A stretch of 64,000 nt of DNA from JBLMYQ01 sp050260055. GTDB lineage: Bacteria > Bacillota > Clostridia > Acetivibrionales > UBA4821. The position numbers were made by a program, and so were the translations under genes. Below the pieces are notes generated by a model that saw nothing but the letters and a program-made list of their open reading frames with translations, made no database searches and was not told the origin of the DNA. The DNA is taken from contig JBLNBO010000033.1 of assembly GCA_050260055.1 (NCBI GenBank), forward strand, positions 124,001 through 188,000. The letters are read 5' to 3'. Position 1 is the first letter of the stretch. Every line of letters begins with the position of its first letter. Positions 18,594 through 27,500 of this stretch are shown piece after piece.

Positions 18594-19154
18594 TTAACTG
18601 ATAAACCCGAGATGTTCAAGAAGAATTTTTATACCCATAGCAATTAAAATGATTCCTCCCGCAATTTCCGCTTTCGATTTAAACTTAGCTCCGAAGACAT
18701 TCCCAATTTTCACACCAATAAGCGACAGAACGAAAGTGGTGATTCCTATTATTGAAACAGCAAAAACAATGTCTACCTGTAAGAATGCAAAGGTTATACC
18801 TATGGCTAGCGCGTCTATGCTTGTTGCTATAGATAATACCGTCATATTTTTCAGGCTGAAAGAATCATCAAATTTTTCGTGTTCGCTTCGTGACTCACTT
18901 ATCATTTTAAATCCTATTAAAGAAAGTAAAGCAAATGCAATCCAGTGATCAATTGAAGTTATATAAGCCTTGAACTGTGTTCCGAGTATATAGCCAATCA
19001 AGGGCATCAAAGCCTGAAACCCTCCAAAGAAGAATCCGGTTTTAACCGCATTTTTATAACTCATTTTCTGCATTGACAGGCCTTTGCAAATTGCAACAGC
19101 AAAAGCATCCATAGATAACCCGATTGCAATAATAAGAAGTTCTGACGCTCTCAT
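18594..19154 (-). CDS. mntP: Manganese efflux pump MntP
   Basis: 186 residues, six membrane segments, with the duplicated acidic motifs of the family: GLSMDAFAVAICKGL near 14 and ATSIDALAIGITFA near 104. MntP exports Mn2+ to prevent toxicity. The ATG at 19154 is preferred because AAAGGAG is eight bases upstream; an earlier in-frame codon lacks one. An own promoter (19240-19268) and a strong intrinsic terminator (19178-19217) precede it, which implies control by transcription attenuation. I do not see the yybP-ykoY manganese aptamer in the short leader. Confidence 0.93.
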   Translation of the reverse strand: MRASELLIIAIGLSMDAFAVAICKGLSMQKMSYKNAVKTGFFFGGFQALMPLIGYILGTQFKAYITSIDHWIAFALLSLIGFKMISESRSEHEKFDDSFSLKNMTVLSIATSIDALAIGITFAFLQVDIVFAVSIIGITTFVLSLIGVKIGNVFGAKFKSKAEIAGGIILIAMGIKILLEHLGFIS

Positions 19155-19177
19155 AATTTCTTCTCCTTTAAATGTCA

Positions 19178-19217
19178 AAAGAAAAACCCATAAGTAGTTT
19201 GGGAACTACTCATGAGT
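19178..19217 (-). terminator. Strong intrinsic terminator inside the mntP leader
   Basis: Minus strand: a stem of about 13 bp (CTCATGAGTAGTT with AACTACTTATGGG), loop CCCA, followed by TTTTTCTTTT. It ends only about 25 bases before the mntP ATG. It may also end the upstream acetyltransferase transcript. Confidence 0.75.
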
Positions 19218-19239
19218 CTTATACATCTACTTTTATCTG

Positions 19240-19268
19240 ATTTTAACATAACGTTCGACAATTTACAA
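19240..19268 (-). promoter_or_regulatory. Sigma-A type promoter for mntP
   Basis: Minus strand: TTGTAA (19268-19263), 17-bp spacer, TAAAAT (19245-19240). Begins just after the acetyltransferase stop and upstream of the leader terminator. Confidence 0.55.
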
Positions 19269-19285
19269 CATTTTAAAGTTATCTT

Positions 19286-20092
19286 TTATCCCCTGGCTTT
19301 TACATATTGTTCATTAATAAACTTTGTTTCAAAGCCTAACTTCTTATACCAAAGTTCATTCTTGCTATCCTTTTCAGTAAAAAGAAATAACTTTCCTCCA
19401 CCCAGTTCATTAAATTTATCTACACATGCTTTCATGATTTGTTTCCCATACCCCTTATTCTGGCATTCCTTTTTAGTCCCAACATTGTTTAACCCGCCAT
19501 ATCCATCTTTATATGAAAGTGTTGCTATACTTACCGGGCTGCTTCCTTTAAATAAAATTATATGGTGAAACTTCTTTTCGCTATCATGGAGAGATTCTTC
19601 CAAAGCTTTTTCATAAGATTCATCTACTGCTCCACCGTAAGGATTTTCTTCAGTAGGCTCACCGCCAAAAGCATTATTTAACACATCAATATAAGCTTCT
19701 AAATCCTCCATATTCCTAACTTCTCTAATTTCATTTTTAATATTATTTTTCATGTTCCAGCCATTAAAAAACATAAAAGCATCATGGTCTTTCGTTTGGT
19801 AACCATTACTGATTAAATACTCTTTAATCAACCCTATATTTTCTATAAATGAAGGAATGTAAATACAAGGCGTTCTATTTTCATATTTAAATGTTTGTTC
19901 CATGTTGTTTAAAAAACCAATCTTCTGAAAATCCTGATATGTAATATTTGCAGTAAAGTTCCAGAAGTTATCATTAATAGTATCACTCTTAAAAAATGCA
20001 AAGCCATCTTTTTCATAGCATTTACTAAGATACATACCTTTTAATAATTCAAACTGCTTTAACATTATAAGTTTATAATCCTCAAGGTTCAT
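19286..20092 (-). CDS. GNAT family N-acetyltransferase
   Basis: 268 residues. The C-terminal 130 residues form the GNAT fold, with the acetyl-CoA-binding motif QNKGYGKQIMKA near 220 and the terminal WYKKLGFE beta-bulge motif near 250. The N-terminal half (1-135) is a separate domain, possibly a degenerate second GNAT repeat. Substrate unknown. The adjacent alpha/beta hydrolase starts 24 bp upstream, so the two are likely co-transcribed. Confidence 0.82.
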   Translation of the reverse strand: MNLEDYKLIMLKQFELLKGMYLSKCYEKDGFAFFKSDTINDNFWNFTANITYQDFQKIGFLNNMEQTFKYENRTPCIYIPSFIENIGLIKEYLISNGYQTKDHDAFMFFNGWNMKNNIKNEIREVRNMEDLEAYIDVLNNAFGGEPTEENPYGGAVDESYEKALEESLHDSEKKFHHIILFKGSSPVSIATLSYKDGYGGLNNVGTKKECQNKGYGKQIMKACVDKFNELGGGKLFLFTEKDSKNELWYKKLGFETKFINEQYVKARG

Positions 20093-20116
20093 GGCTAAAC
20101 TCCTAAAACTTAAAAA

Positions 20117-20674
20117 TCATTTTATTACAGCTTCTATATCTTTAAGTAATTTCTCAAATTCAATATATCCTGCTTTTTTATTGAAATGCCCAGCATTGCA
20201 GACTTTACGGTCTATACCCTGAACATTTTCAAGCACATCCATTGCTATCTGTTCGGTCACGTAAGGGTCATTGTCCGAATAATACACATAGAATTCATCA
20301 CAATTTTGTCTTATCTTCTCCCAATAAAACTTTTTATCTACAAAAGTTTTATTAAGATTGTCACCATATTCAAATCCTAACAAACTTGCAAAAGGAGCAA
20401 CCAAAAAGGCTGCCTTAATTTTTACATCTGTAATTTCCAGCAAATCAAGTATAAATGGACATCCCAGGCTGTGACCTATCATACTTGTATCTTGATTCAG
20501 ATATTGTTTATAGTCCTCAAATACATTCATCCAACTCTCTAGTGATTGGTTTTCGGGTGTTGGAAATCTTGGAGTAATAACGTTATGACCTTGTAAAGTA
20601 AGTTTTTCTCTGAGCCAAGGAAACCAGTTTTCATTTCCATCTCCTTCGAGCCCATGTATCATAATAATATTCAC
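20117..20674 (-). CDS. RBBP9/YdeN-type alpha/beta hydrolase
   Basis: 185 residues, the normal length for the family. Nucleophile elbow GHSLG near 68, an N-terminal MIHGLEGDGNENWFPWL segment, an acid near YYSDNDPYV (about 150) and a terminal histidine in NAGHFNKKAGY (about 163), which together make a Ser-Asp-His triad. Likely a cytoplasmic serine hydrolase of unknown substrate. Confidence 0.83.
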   Translation of the reverse strand: MNIIMIHGLEGDGNENWFPWLREKLTLQGHNVITPRFPTPENQSLESWMNVFEDYKQYLNQDTSMIGHSLGCPFILDLLEITDVKIKAAFLVAPFASLLGFEYGDNLNKTFVDKKFYWEKIRQNCDEFYVYYSDNDPYVTEQIAMDVLENVQGIDRKVCNAGHFNKKAGYIEFEKLLKDIEAVIK

Positions 20675-20698
20675 TCAAATGCCCCGCTTTCTTTAATA

Positions 20699-20732
20699 AA
20701 ATGTTGTTTCTACTGCTAAAGAAACAACATTT
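20699..20732 (-). terminator. Hairpin terminator after the TfoX-like gene
   Basis: Arms AAATGTTGTTTC and GAAACAACATTT with a 10-base loop, followed on the minus strand by TATTAAAG. Confidence 0.55.
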
Positions 20733-20772
20733 CGGATTGTGTTTTTATCCTTTGGCAATATTATAAATTATA

Positions 20773-21027
20773 TCACTTAAATGTGTCAAAAAACTTCTTT
20801 AGGTCATCCTTTGTCTCTTTGCTTAGAAAATGCCATCTTATACCTTGAATTGCACCTTCTAATCCACAAAGCGAGCTAAAACAAGTATCACCTTCGAGAA
20901 GTCTTAACTTAGTGAATGCTTCTTTGCTTCCAATTTTCATCAGTGTCTCAATATCATTAATCCCCACAGAAGAGAGCCTTTTTTCCATTGTTTTACCGAT
21001 ATTCGGCAGCTCACTTAATTTCCCCAT
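20773..21027 (-). CDS. TfoX C-terminal domain protein
   Basis: 84 residues matching only the C-terminal domain of TfoX/Sxy competence proteins: LSELPNIGKTMEKRLSSVGI (a helix-hairpin-helix-like start) and the LCGLEGAIQGIRWHFL core near 50-65. The N-terminal TfoX domain is absent, as in many Firmicute stand-alone versions. The ATG at 21027 is used because GAGGTGG lies before it. Role in DNA uptake is not established for these short forms. Confidence 0.8.
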   Translation of the reverse strand: MGKLSELPNIGKTMEKRLSSVGINDIETLMKIGSKEAFTKLRLLEGDTCFSSLCGLEGAIQGIRWHFLSKETKDDLKKFFDTFK

Positions 21028-21072
21028 TTCCCACCTCATCAAATGTTTTTGTTACCTTGATTATTATAACAT

Positions 21073-21108
21073 ATAAAAGCGATTAGAAGGTTTGCCTTCC
21101 AATCGCTT
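21073..21108. terminator. Terminator immediately after flagellin
   Basis: Arms AAAAGCGATTaGAAGG and CCTTCcAATCGCTTTT with a short loop; its T-rich arm on the minus strand ends the flagellin transcript. It abuts the flagellin stop codon. Confidence 0.8.
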
Positions 21109-22233
21109 TTATAATCCTTGAAGTAGTATTTTTAATAGTACTTGCGGCTGCTGATTCGCCTGAGCCAGCATAGCTGTTGCAGCCTTTTCTAAAATACTAT
21201 ATTTTATGTAATCCATCATTTCCTTTGCCATATCTGCATCTCTAATTCTAGATTCAGCTTCTGTCAGGTTATCAGCAGATGTATTCATGTATTCTATACT
21301 ATGCTCCAGCCTATTTATTGAAGCACCGATTTTTGCTCTTTCTACCGATATTTTACCAATAGCATCATCTAAAGTACCTATTGCACTTTGAGCTTTTGAA
21401 TTGGTTGATACATCTATACCACTTAGGCTTAAACCTATCGAAGTCATATCATTTATACTTACAGACATTGTTTGCCCTTGATCCGGGCCTATCTGAAATA
21501 CAGTTGAATTTCCTGATACAATGATGTTATGGTCTTCCATGGCTAAGTCAGCAGCTACAAAACTATTATTTAGTTTTATCTTTATTCCCATAGAACCAAA
21601 ATCTAATGTTTGTGCCCCATCTCCTATCGCTGATAAAGTATATGAAGCACCTGTGGTTCCGTTTAGCAATTTGATAGCTGACATGCCGGCAGCAGCAGTT
21701 GCACTAATTATATATGTCACACCACTTTTTGCTCCAGATACATCAATATCTGAATTGCTTCCAATCCCGGCTATAGTATTATCCAAAGTGCTGGAATCTG
21801 ATCTTTTCGCACCTAACGTACCATTTAATAATGACTTTGTATTATATTTAGTGCTGTTCCCAATGTTATCAATTTCATTTATTAATTGCGATATTTCTAT
21901 TGCAATTGCATCTCTATCTGACTTTGATAACGTATCGGTTGAAGCTTGAACTGCAAGTTCCCGCATTCTCTGCAATATTGAATGAGTCTCGTTCAGCCCT
22001 CCCTCTGCTGTTTGAAGCATAGAAATGCTATCTTGCGCATTTCTAGAAGCCTGTTCAAGGCCTCTTATTTGGGCCCTCATTCTTTCTGAAATTGCCAAAC
22101 CCGCTGGATCATCAGCCGATCTATTAATCCTTAATCCGGTTGACAATCGTTCCATAGCAATGCTTTTATGTGATTGGGCTTGGGTAAGATTTCTATATAT
22201 ATTTAAAGCAGAGATATTATGATTTATTACCAT
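21109..22233 (-). CDS. Flagellin
   Basis: 374 residues. The conserved N-terminal D0/D1 helices (MVINHNISALNIYRNL, then RLSTGLRINRSADDPAGLAI) and C-terminal helices (NLTEAESRIRDADMAKEMM, AMLAQANQQPQ) frame a variable domain of about 150 residues. The last residues, VLLKILLQGL, deviate from the common GVLQLL-type ending and are longer. The ATG at 22233 has AAGGAGG upstream; the frame extends 12 codons further without a good site. A lone flagellin gene; no other flagellar genes are nearby. The leader has several GGA motifs. Confidence 0.95.
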   Translation of the reverse strand: MVINHNISALNIYRNLTQAQSHKSIAMERLSTGLRINRSADDPAGLAISERMRAQIRGLEQASRNAQDSISMLQTAEGGLNETHSILQRMRELAVQASTDTLSKSDRDAIAIEISQLINEIDNIGNSTKYNTKSLLNGTLGAKRSDSSTLDNTIAGIGSNSDIDVSGAKSGVTYIISATAAAGMSAIKLLNGTTGASYTLSAIGDGAQTLDFGSMGIKIKLNNSFVAADLAMEDHNIIVSGNSTVFQIGPDQGQTMSVSINDMTSIGLSLSGIDVSTNSKAQSAIGTLDDAIGKISVERAKIGASINRLEHSIEYMNTSADNLTEAESRIRDADMAKEMMDYIKYSILEKAATAMLAQANQQPQVLLKILLQGL

Positions 22234-22300
22234 GAAAGTCTTCCCTCCTTGGCTGCTCATTTCATCCATGATTTACCTTGGTAAAATTTCCTCTATATTT

Positions 22301-22329
22301 ATTATACCTCTTTTTATGCTATAGAACAA
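22301..22329 (-). promoter_or_regulatory. Sigma-A type promoter for flagellin
   Basis: Minus strand: TTGTTC (22329-22324), 17-bp spacer, TATAAT (22306-22301). No clear sigma-D (TAAA / GCCGATAT) element was seen. Confidence 0.6.
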
Positions 22330-22450
22330 CGATTGACCGTTAATGTATACATTTAAGTATCAAAATAAAAATCCGATATTGATTTCTATGTAATCTAGCT
22401 TAAAATATACATAAAAAATAACTTTTTATTTTTATCACCCCCTTTAATCA

Positions 22451-22479
22451 TTGCAGATTGAGTAAATGCATAGTATATT
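22451..22479 (+). promoter_or_regulatory. Sigma-A type promoter for cysK
   Basis: TTGCAG (22451-22456), 17-bp spacer, TATATT (22474-22479), 29 bp before the ATG. No T-box or S-box structure was seen. Confidence 0.6.
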
Positions 22480-22508
22480 GTTGGTAATAAACTGGAAGGA
22501 TTACGCAC

Positions 22509-23405
22509 ATGTATAATAATATTCTTGATGCCATTGGCCGCACTCCTATGGTTAGGATAAATAAGTTAAATCCCAAACCTCATATTCCGCTGTATGCAAA
22601 GCTGGAAGGCTTTAACCCAACAGGAAGTATTAAAGACCGTATTGCTCTGAAAATGATTGAGCAGGCAGAAGAAAGCGGTATACTAACCCGTGGAAAAACA
22701 ATAATTGAGCCTACCTCTGGAAATACTGGAATCGGCCTGGCTATGATAGGAACAGTTAAAGGATATGAAGTTGAAATAGTTATGAGTGAAGCAGTTTCGG
22801 TAGAACGCCAAAAAATGATTCAGGCTTTTGGCGCAAAAATTACTCTGACAGATGCCTCTCTGGGAACTGATGGAGCTATTAGAAAAGCCCATGAACTTGT
22901 TTCAAAATATCCTGATAAATACTTTATGCCAAATCAGTTTTCCAATGAATATAATAAGCTCGCACATTACTATACTACTGCCAATGAAATCTGGGAGGAT
23001 ACTCAGGGAAAGGTTACCCATATTGTTTCTGCACTCGGCACTTCTGGAACTATAATGGGCGTTGGAATAGGATTAAAGGATAAAAATCCTGATATAAAAA
23101 TTGTAGAAGCTCATCCTGTCCGCGGGCATTACATTCAAGGCCTTAAAAATATGCAGGAAGCAATAGTCCCAGAAATATACGACCCAACAAAGATTGACCG
23201 GACTATTATGATTGAATCCGAAGCCGCTTTTGCGATATGCAGGGATATTGTTCTTCACGAAGGCATCTTCGTGGGCATGAGCAGCGGGGCTGCCATGCTT
23301 GCCGCATTAGAATGCGTAAAGGATTTGGAAGAAGGATTTGTAGTTGTAATATTCGCTGATAGAGGAGAAAAATACCTGAGCACAGATTTATTCAGCCATG
23401 CTTGA
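22509..23405 (+). CDS. cysK: Cysteine synthase (O-acetylserine sulfhydrylase)
   Basis: 298 residues, pyridoxal-phosphate fold type II. The Schiff-base lysine lies in GFNPTGSIKDRIA near 40, the substrate loop is PTSGNTGIG near 67, and the phosphate-binding loop is ALGTSGTIMG near 175. These features fit conversion of O-acetylserine and sulfide to cysteine. A cystathionine beta-synthase-like or cysteine-reversed paralogue cannot be excluded without neighbours such as cysE. GGAAGG lies eight bases before the ATG. Confidence 0.85.
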   Translation: MYNNILDAIGRTPMVRINKLNPKPHIPLYAKLEGFNPTGSIKDRIALKMIEQAEESGILTRGKTIIEPTSGNTGIGLAMIGTVKGYEVEIVMSEAVSVERQKMIQAFGAKITLTDASLGTDGAIRKAHELVSKYPDKYFMPNQFSNEYNKLAHYYTTANEIWEDTQGKVTHIVSALGTSGTIMGVGIGLKDKNPDIKIVEAHPVRGHYIQGLKNMQEAIVPEIYDPTKIDRTIMIESEAAFAICRDIVLHEGIFVGMSSGAAMLAALECVKDLEEGFVVVIFADRGEKYLSTDLFSHA

Positions 23406-23525
23406 TAAGGTAACGGTTAAAAAGACAGGTTTTAGCCCTGCAAGAAGTTTTGCTGTTCAACATTAGATTTATTTTAAAAAAGTTAATACCATACTTTAAT
23501 TAGTGTTTTTCATTTGATAAGTATG

Positions 23526-23557
23526 GAAAAAGCATCTGGTGTAAACAGATGCTTTTT
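23526..23557. terminator. Bidirectional terminator between cysK and merR-type gene
   Basis: AAAAAGCATCTG and CAGATGCTTTTT arms with a seven-base loop; serves both convergent genes. Confidence 0.8.
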
Positions 23558-23569
23558 ATGGTATTCGAT

Positions 23570-24379
23570 TTATTTGGCTATTGGAATTTGAATCTCTGTC
23601 AGCCAATCATCTACGTTATCCTTATTCCAGATACCATCGATATAAGATTCCCGTGGATTTCCGCTTATAGTATATCCATTATCTTCAATCCACTTAAGAA
23701 CTTCTCCATAGGATTTTCCTATCTTTGAATAGTCACCTTTATGATACACACAAGCCGCTGTTGGCACCTTATCTAATCTTTTAAAATTGAGAATATCGGT
23801 ATCAGGCTTCATTTCAGTAACTGATTCACATATTTCCACATCAACATCTTTTTCTTTATATTCCCCATCATGATAAATATTAAAGCAATATGCAGGAACT
23901 GCACAAACACATCCGACCCTTTGCATTTCCTTCGCCATTACATTTGGACACAAATCAAATAATGCATTATAATCTGGAATAACCTGTCTCATTGATGCTA
24001 CAATAACTTCTGGAAGCTCTTTTATAATAACTTTATACTCCATCTTGGTCCCTCCTTTTAATTCTTTCAGGTAATTATTAATCTGACTTAATTGTTGATT
24101 GTTTTGACTAATTGTATGTACCAACTCCTCTTTCCTTTTCTCAAAATACTTGGTTGCATCTTCACCATCTACTACAATTGCAATGATTTCTTCAAGTGAA
24201 AAACCCATTTGTCTTAAGCAAATAATCTTATGTGTCTTAGGCAACTGCTCTGACGAATAATATCTGTACCCTGTCTCAATATCAATATGAGCAGGCCGCA
24301 AGAGACCAATTTCATCATAGTGCCTTAGGGTTTTGATGGTGATTTTATTAATCTTTGAAAATAGACCTATTTTGTACAT
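23570..24379 (-). CDS. MerR family regulator with GyrI-like effector domain
   Basis: 269 residues. N-terminal MerR winged helix (IGLFSKINKITIKTLRHYDEIGLL then YRYYSSEQL, split here), a coiled-coil dimerisation helix (about 80-110) and a C-terminal GyrI-like/AraC-effector domain (about 115-268) of the type that binds hydrophobic or cationic drugs in BmrR. It probably activates a promoter in response to a small molecule. Its own promoter has the 19-bp spacer typical of MerR targets, so autoregulation is likely; no efflux gene is adjacent. Confidence 0.88.
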   Translation of the reverse strand: MYKIGLFSKINKITIKTLRHYDEIGLLRPAHIDIETGYRYYSSEQLPKTHKIICLRQMGFSLEEIIAIVVDGEDATKYFEKRKEELVHTISQNNQQLSQINNYLKELKGGTKMEYKVIIKELPEVIVASMRQVIPDYNALFDLCPNVMAKEMQRVGCVCAVPAYCFNIYHDGEYKEKDVDVEICESVTEMKPDTDILNFKRLDKVPTAACVYHKGDYSKIGKSYGEVLKWIEDNGYTISGNPRESYIDGIWNKDNVDDWLTEIQIPIAK

Positions 24380-24419
24380 AAATTAAATCTCCAATATGCA
24401 TATTATTGATTACATTTTT

Positions 24420-24450
24420 AGTATAATATCTACCCTTACCGGAGAGTCAA
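24420..24450 (-). promoter_or_regulatory. MerR-type promoter with 19-bp spacer
   Basis: Minus strand: TTGACT (24450-24445), 19-bp spacer containing CTCC...GGGTAG half-sites, TATACT (24425-24420). The overlong spacer is what MerR proteins correct by twisting the DNA. Confidence 0.65.
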
Positions 24451-24513
24451 TAAAAATATTCAAAAAGTTTTTGTCGGCTTGATTTTATTAAAAAGTTCTA
24501 ATACTAAAGAATT

Positions 24514-24536
24514 TCCCCCAAACTGAGTTTGAGGGA
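24514..24536 (-). terminator. Possible terminator after the giant repeat protein
   Basis: Arms TCCCTCAAACT and AGTTTGGGGGA nearly abut; followed by AAATTCTTT, so the T-run is poor. Confidence 0.4.
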
Positions 24537-24599
24537 GTATAAATCATTTTCAGCAATCCTTAATTTAATTTTCTTGAGTTATTATAACTATTATTACTC

Positions 24600-27500
24600 T
24601 TAATAGTGTACTATTGCATAAACACTGGCTGTACTAATAGACTTCATTACCACATTCTGCCAGAAAGTCATGCCGTTGCCAAGCAATGGGCTGAAGAAGG
24701 AAGCAGGCATCTGCATAAGGCTTATTATTTGGTATCCCATTACATTATGATAAGAAGGATTATTCCACACAGCTTTGAAACTATCTCCAAAGCTATACCC
24801 CAAATTTCCGAGTATTACTATTGCTATATACCAATCAGTACCATCATTCTTCATAATATTTACTAGAACATCAATATCCACCACACCCGCTTCTTTCATT
24901 ATCTCCAGGATTCCACCGGTTGATAGATTAGAATCGTTTATCTGTTCTCCGGCTTTCTGGATGGCTTTGCTTCCAATAGACCTTAATGCCCGGAAAACAT
25001 TATCTTTACTAAATACAGGATTCAGCAAACCGCGAGTTAAATCAAGCATTGTATCTTTTCGTTTTGTATTCTTGCCTAATGCATCGTATATTAGTTTGGC
25101 TATATCCTTACACTCTAATAGTTCTCCGAAATTATGATTATAATAATCAAACCAATCCCTGCTTGATGTGAATAATTCCTCTGGCAATAAATCTATTGAA
25201 GCTCCAATGTTCACTGCAGCTTCTGTAACCTCAGCAGCGCTATAACCTCCATAATGAAGATCATTCATAAGCAAGCTGTAACTTGTTCCATACCTGAAAC
25301 AGTTATAATCGGCAGCTGCAATTTCGTCTCTGGTATAACCCATATCTCTTAATAGTTTGATAAGTTCTCCAACACGGTCAAACCATCCAAAATACTCTTT
25401 GGCCAGATTTTCAAATATATCATTCAATGAATATTTATCTTTTTTTAACCATTCCGCAGCTTCTTTTTCATCATAGCCCCTTGACCTTAAAATCCATGCT
25501 GCCGCCTGGGCTTCCATTCCGAGGTCCCCTTGATTTGCCGTCCCTAGTATAGCTATCAATTCATCATCCTTTACTTGTGGAGTATATGAATGCAGCCAAT
25601 CAAAAATTTGATTACATGAAAGACGGCTCACTGAATAACCTGCATCTCTAAAAGCAATTGCTTGTTGTGCTATTGAAATGCCCGGGAAGGTTTGTTGAAT
25701 AGCGGCAGAAATATCCCTAATACTGTAATGACTATTCAAATATTCCTTAAACGTTTTTATAATTGATAAAGCATCATTTGGTACATTGTATACTTTCAGC
25801 ATAACCGCAATTACGGTTTTCTTATCATCATAATTGAGGTAGCTAGCGCCGAATACTATTGCATCTAAAACCTCTTGCTCCGAAAAACCTGCTCCCTCAA
25901 TATATTCAGCATTCTTGATAATATCTGTAACACCGTAAAGACTAAGCTCAGATAAAACTGCGTAAGCATTTTTTCTATTATTCTTCAGCCATGTAGCCAC
26001 TGCAGGGATAGGGTCAACACCATAAACATCACGTACCACTGATATAATATCAGTTATTGTATAATTATTAGTGTATTTGAGGGATCCTACAGCTTGAAGT
26101 ACCGAAGCATTTGTGTCTCTAAGTACTTTTGTAATATCTACAAGCGAGTACCCTGAATTATATAATGCCATAATACGCCTGCTGGCATCTGATGCACCTA
26201 TCGCATCCAATAGCGGCAATATAGCGTCCCTTTCCTGGTGAAAGACATTGTTTTCTATTCCAGTTATTGTTTTCAAAGCAGCCTTAAACTCAGCAGCAGC
26301 AACCTCTTTTGACGTATATAAGCCAGGAAGAACACCTCTTGCATTATTATGGAACTTATATATCAACTGTTTTAGCATCTCAGCTTCTTTATAACCTGCC
26401 TGGTATAAATATGCACATATTTTTTCCGGATTGCTGACTTTATACATATCCTTTAAGTAACCCATCGGCTTTTCAACAGGGTCTCCAGCTTCTTTCATAG
26501 ACATAACAAGCGCCAGCATTGGGTCAACACCATAAACCTTCTCCACGGCAGCATTGATATCTGCCTGATTGTATCCTCTTAATTTTAGAAAATCTACTGA
26601 TTGTATCGCTGTCATCTTATAAATATCTTTTAAAACCCGTGTAATATCTTCGAGGCTGTATTTCAATGCATTTAAAACACTAAGTGACTTTTCTGGCGTT
26701 ACAGCGCCAAACGCATCTAATATTTGCGGCAAAGTATTTTCTGTTTGTTGATATATTTCTGACAATACCTGATTCAACATTTGTATAACATTACTTATAT
26801 TACCGCTGATGTTAAAAACGGTGGCTAATGCATTCAGCACATCCTTCTTCTCATAACCTGCCTTTGAAAGATATTCTGCCATTTTAAGGGAATCATTGAT
26901 TATAAAAGTACTTCTTAATGTGCTAGCGGTTTGAGAAGCAAGAGCGCCGGAAGCTTTCATATCCTGAGCCAAAATCATAATAGGATCTGCTCCATATACC
27001 GTTTTAACCGCATTCTCTATTGCAGCATCGGTCCATCCCAAGCTGTATGAACGGTTGTAATTTTTAAACTCTTTTAATGCAGTTGATGAATCCAGGTTAT
27101 AAATATTCCGTATTGCAAGAACGATATCGGTCAAATCATATACAGGCTTAAGTTTAGCCATAGTAATTCCATAAATTGTACCTTTTGATTTAAACCATGC
27201 AGCAGCGTCGGTTGCAGAATAGTCCTGATTCTTATACATTTTTAGCCAGTCTCTTCCATCAGTAAGAGAAGAACCAAGAGCACTACTCATAACAAAATCC
27301 ATTTCATTTGCAACCGCAAGCGGTGATAATCCCAGCTGTTTCAGGACTGTAATAATCTCATTTCCTGTTTTGATATTATAAACCTTTTCTAATCCGTAAA
27401 TAATTCCATAAAGCCCACACATATCTTTTTTAGGCCCTAATCCATCATTAGCCTCTGTCCACCCGTATGAATACAGCGTCTTGGCCATTTCAAAAGCATT

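Noticed and set aside
19217..19285. yybP-ykoY manganese riboswitch before mntP
   Set aside because: Only about 70 bases are free and the conserved aptamer loops are not visible.
22301..22345. Sigma-D (sigma-28) flagellin promoter
   Set aside because: No TAAA/GCCGATAT-type pair was found; a sigma-A-like pair fits better.
24606..25137. Plus-strand frames of 86-144 codons inside the giant protein gene
   Set aside because: They are antisense to a continuous coding frame with signal peptide and clear domains and have no ribosome-binding sites or recognisable products.
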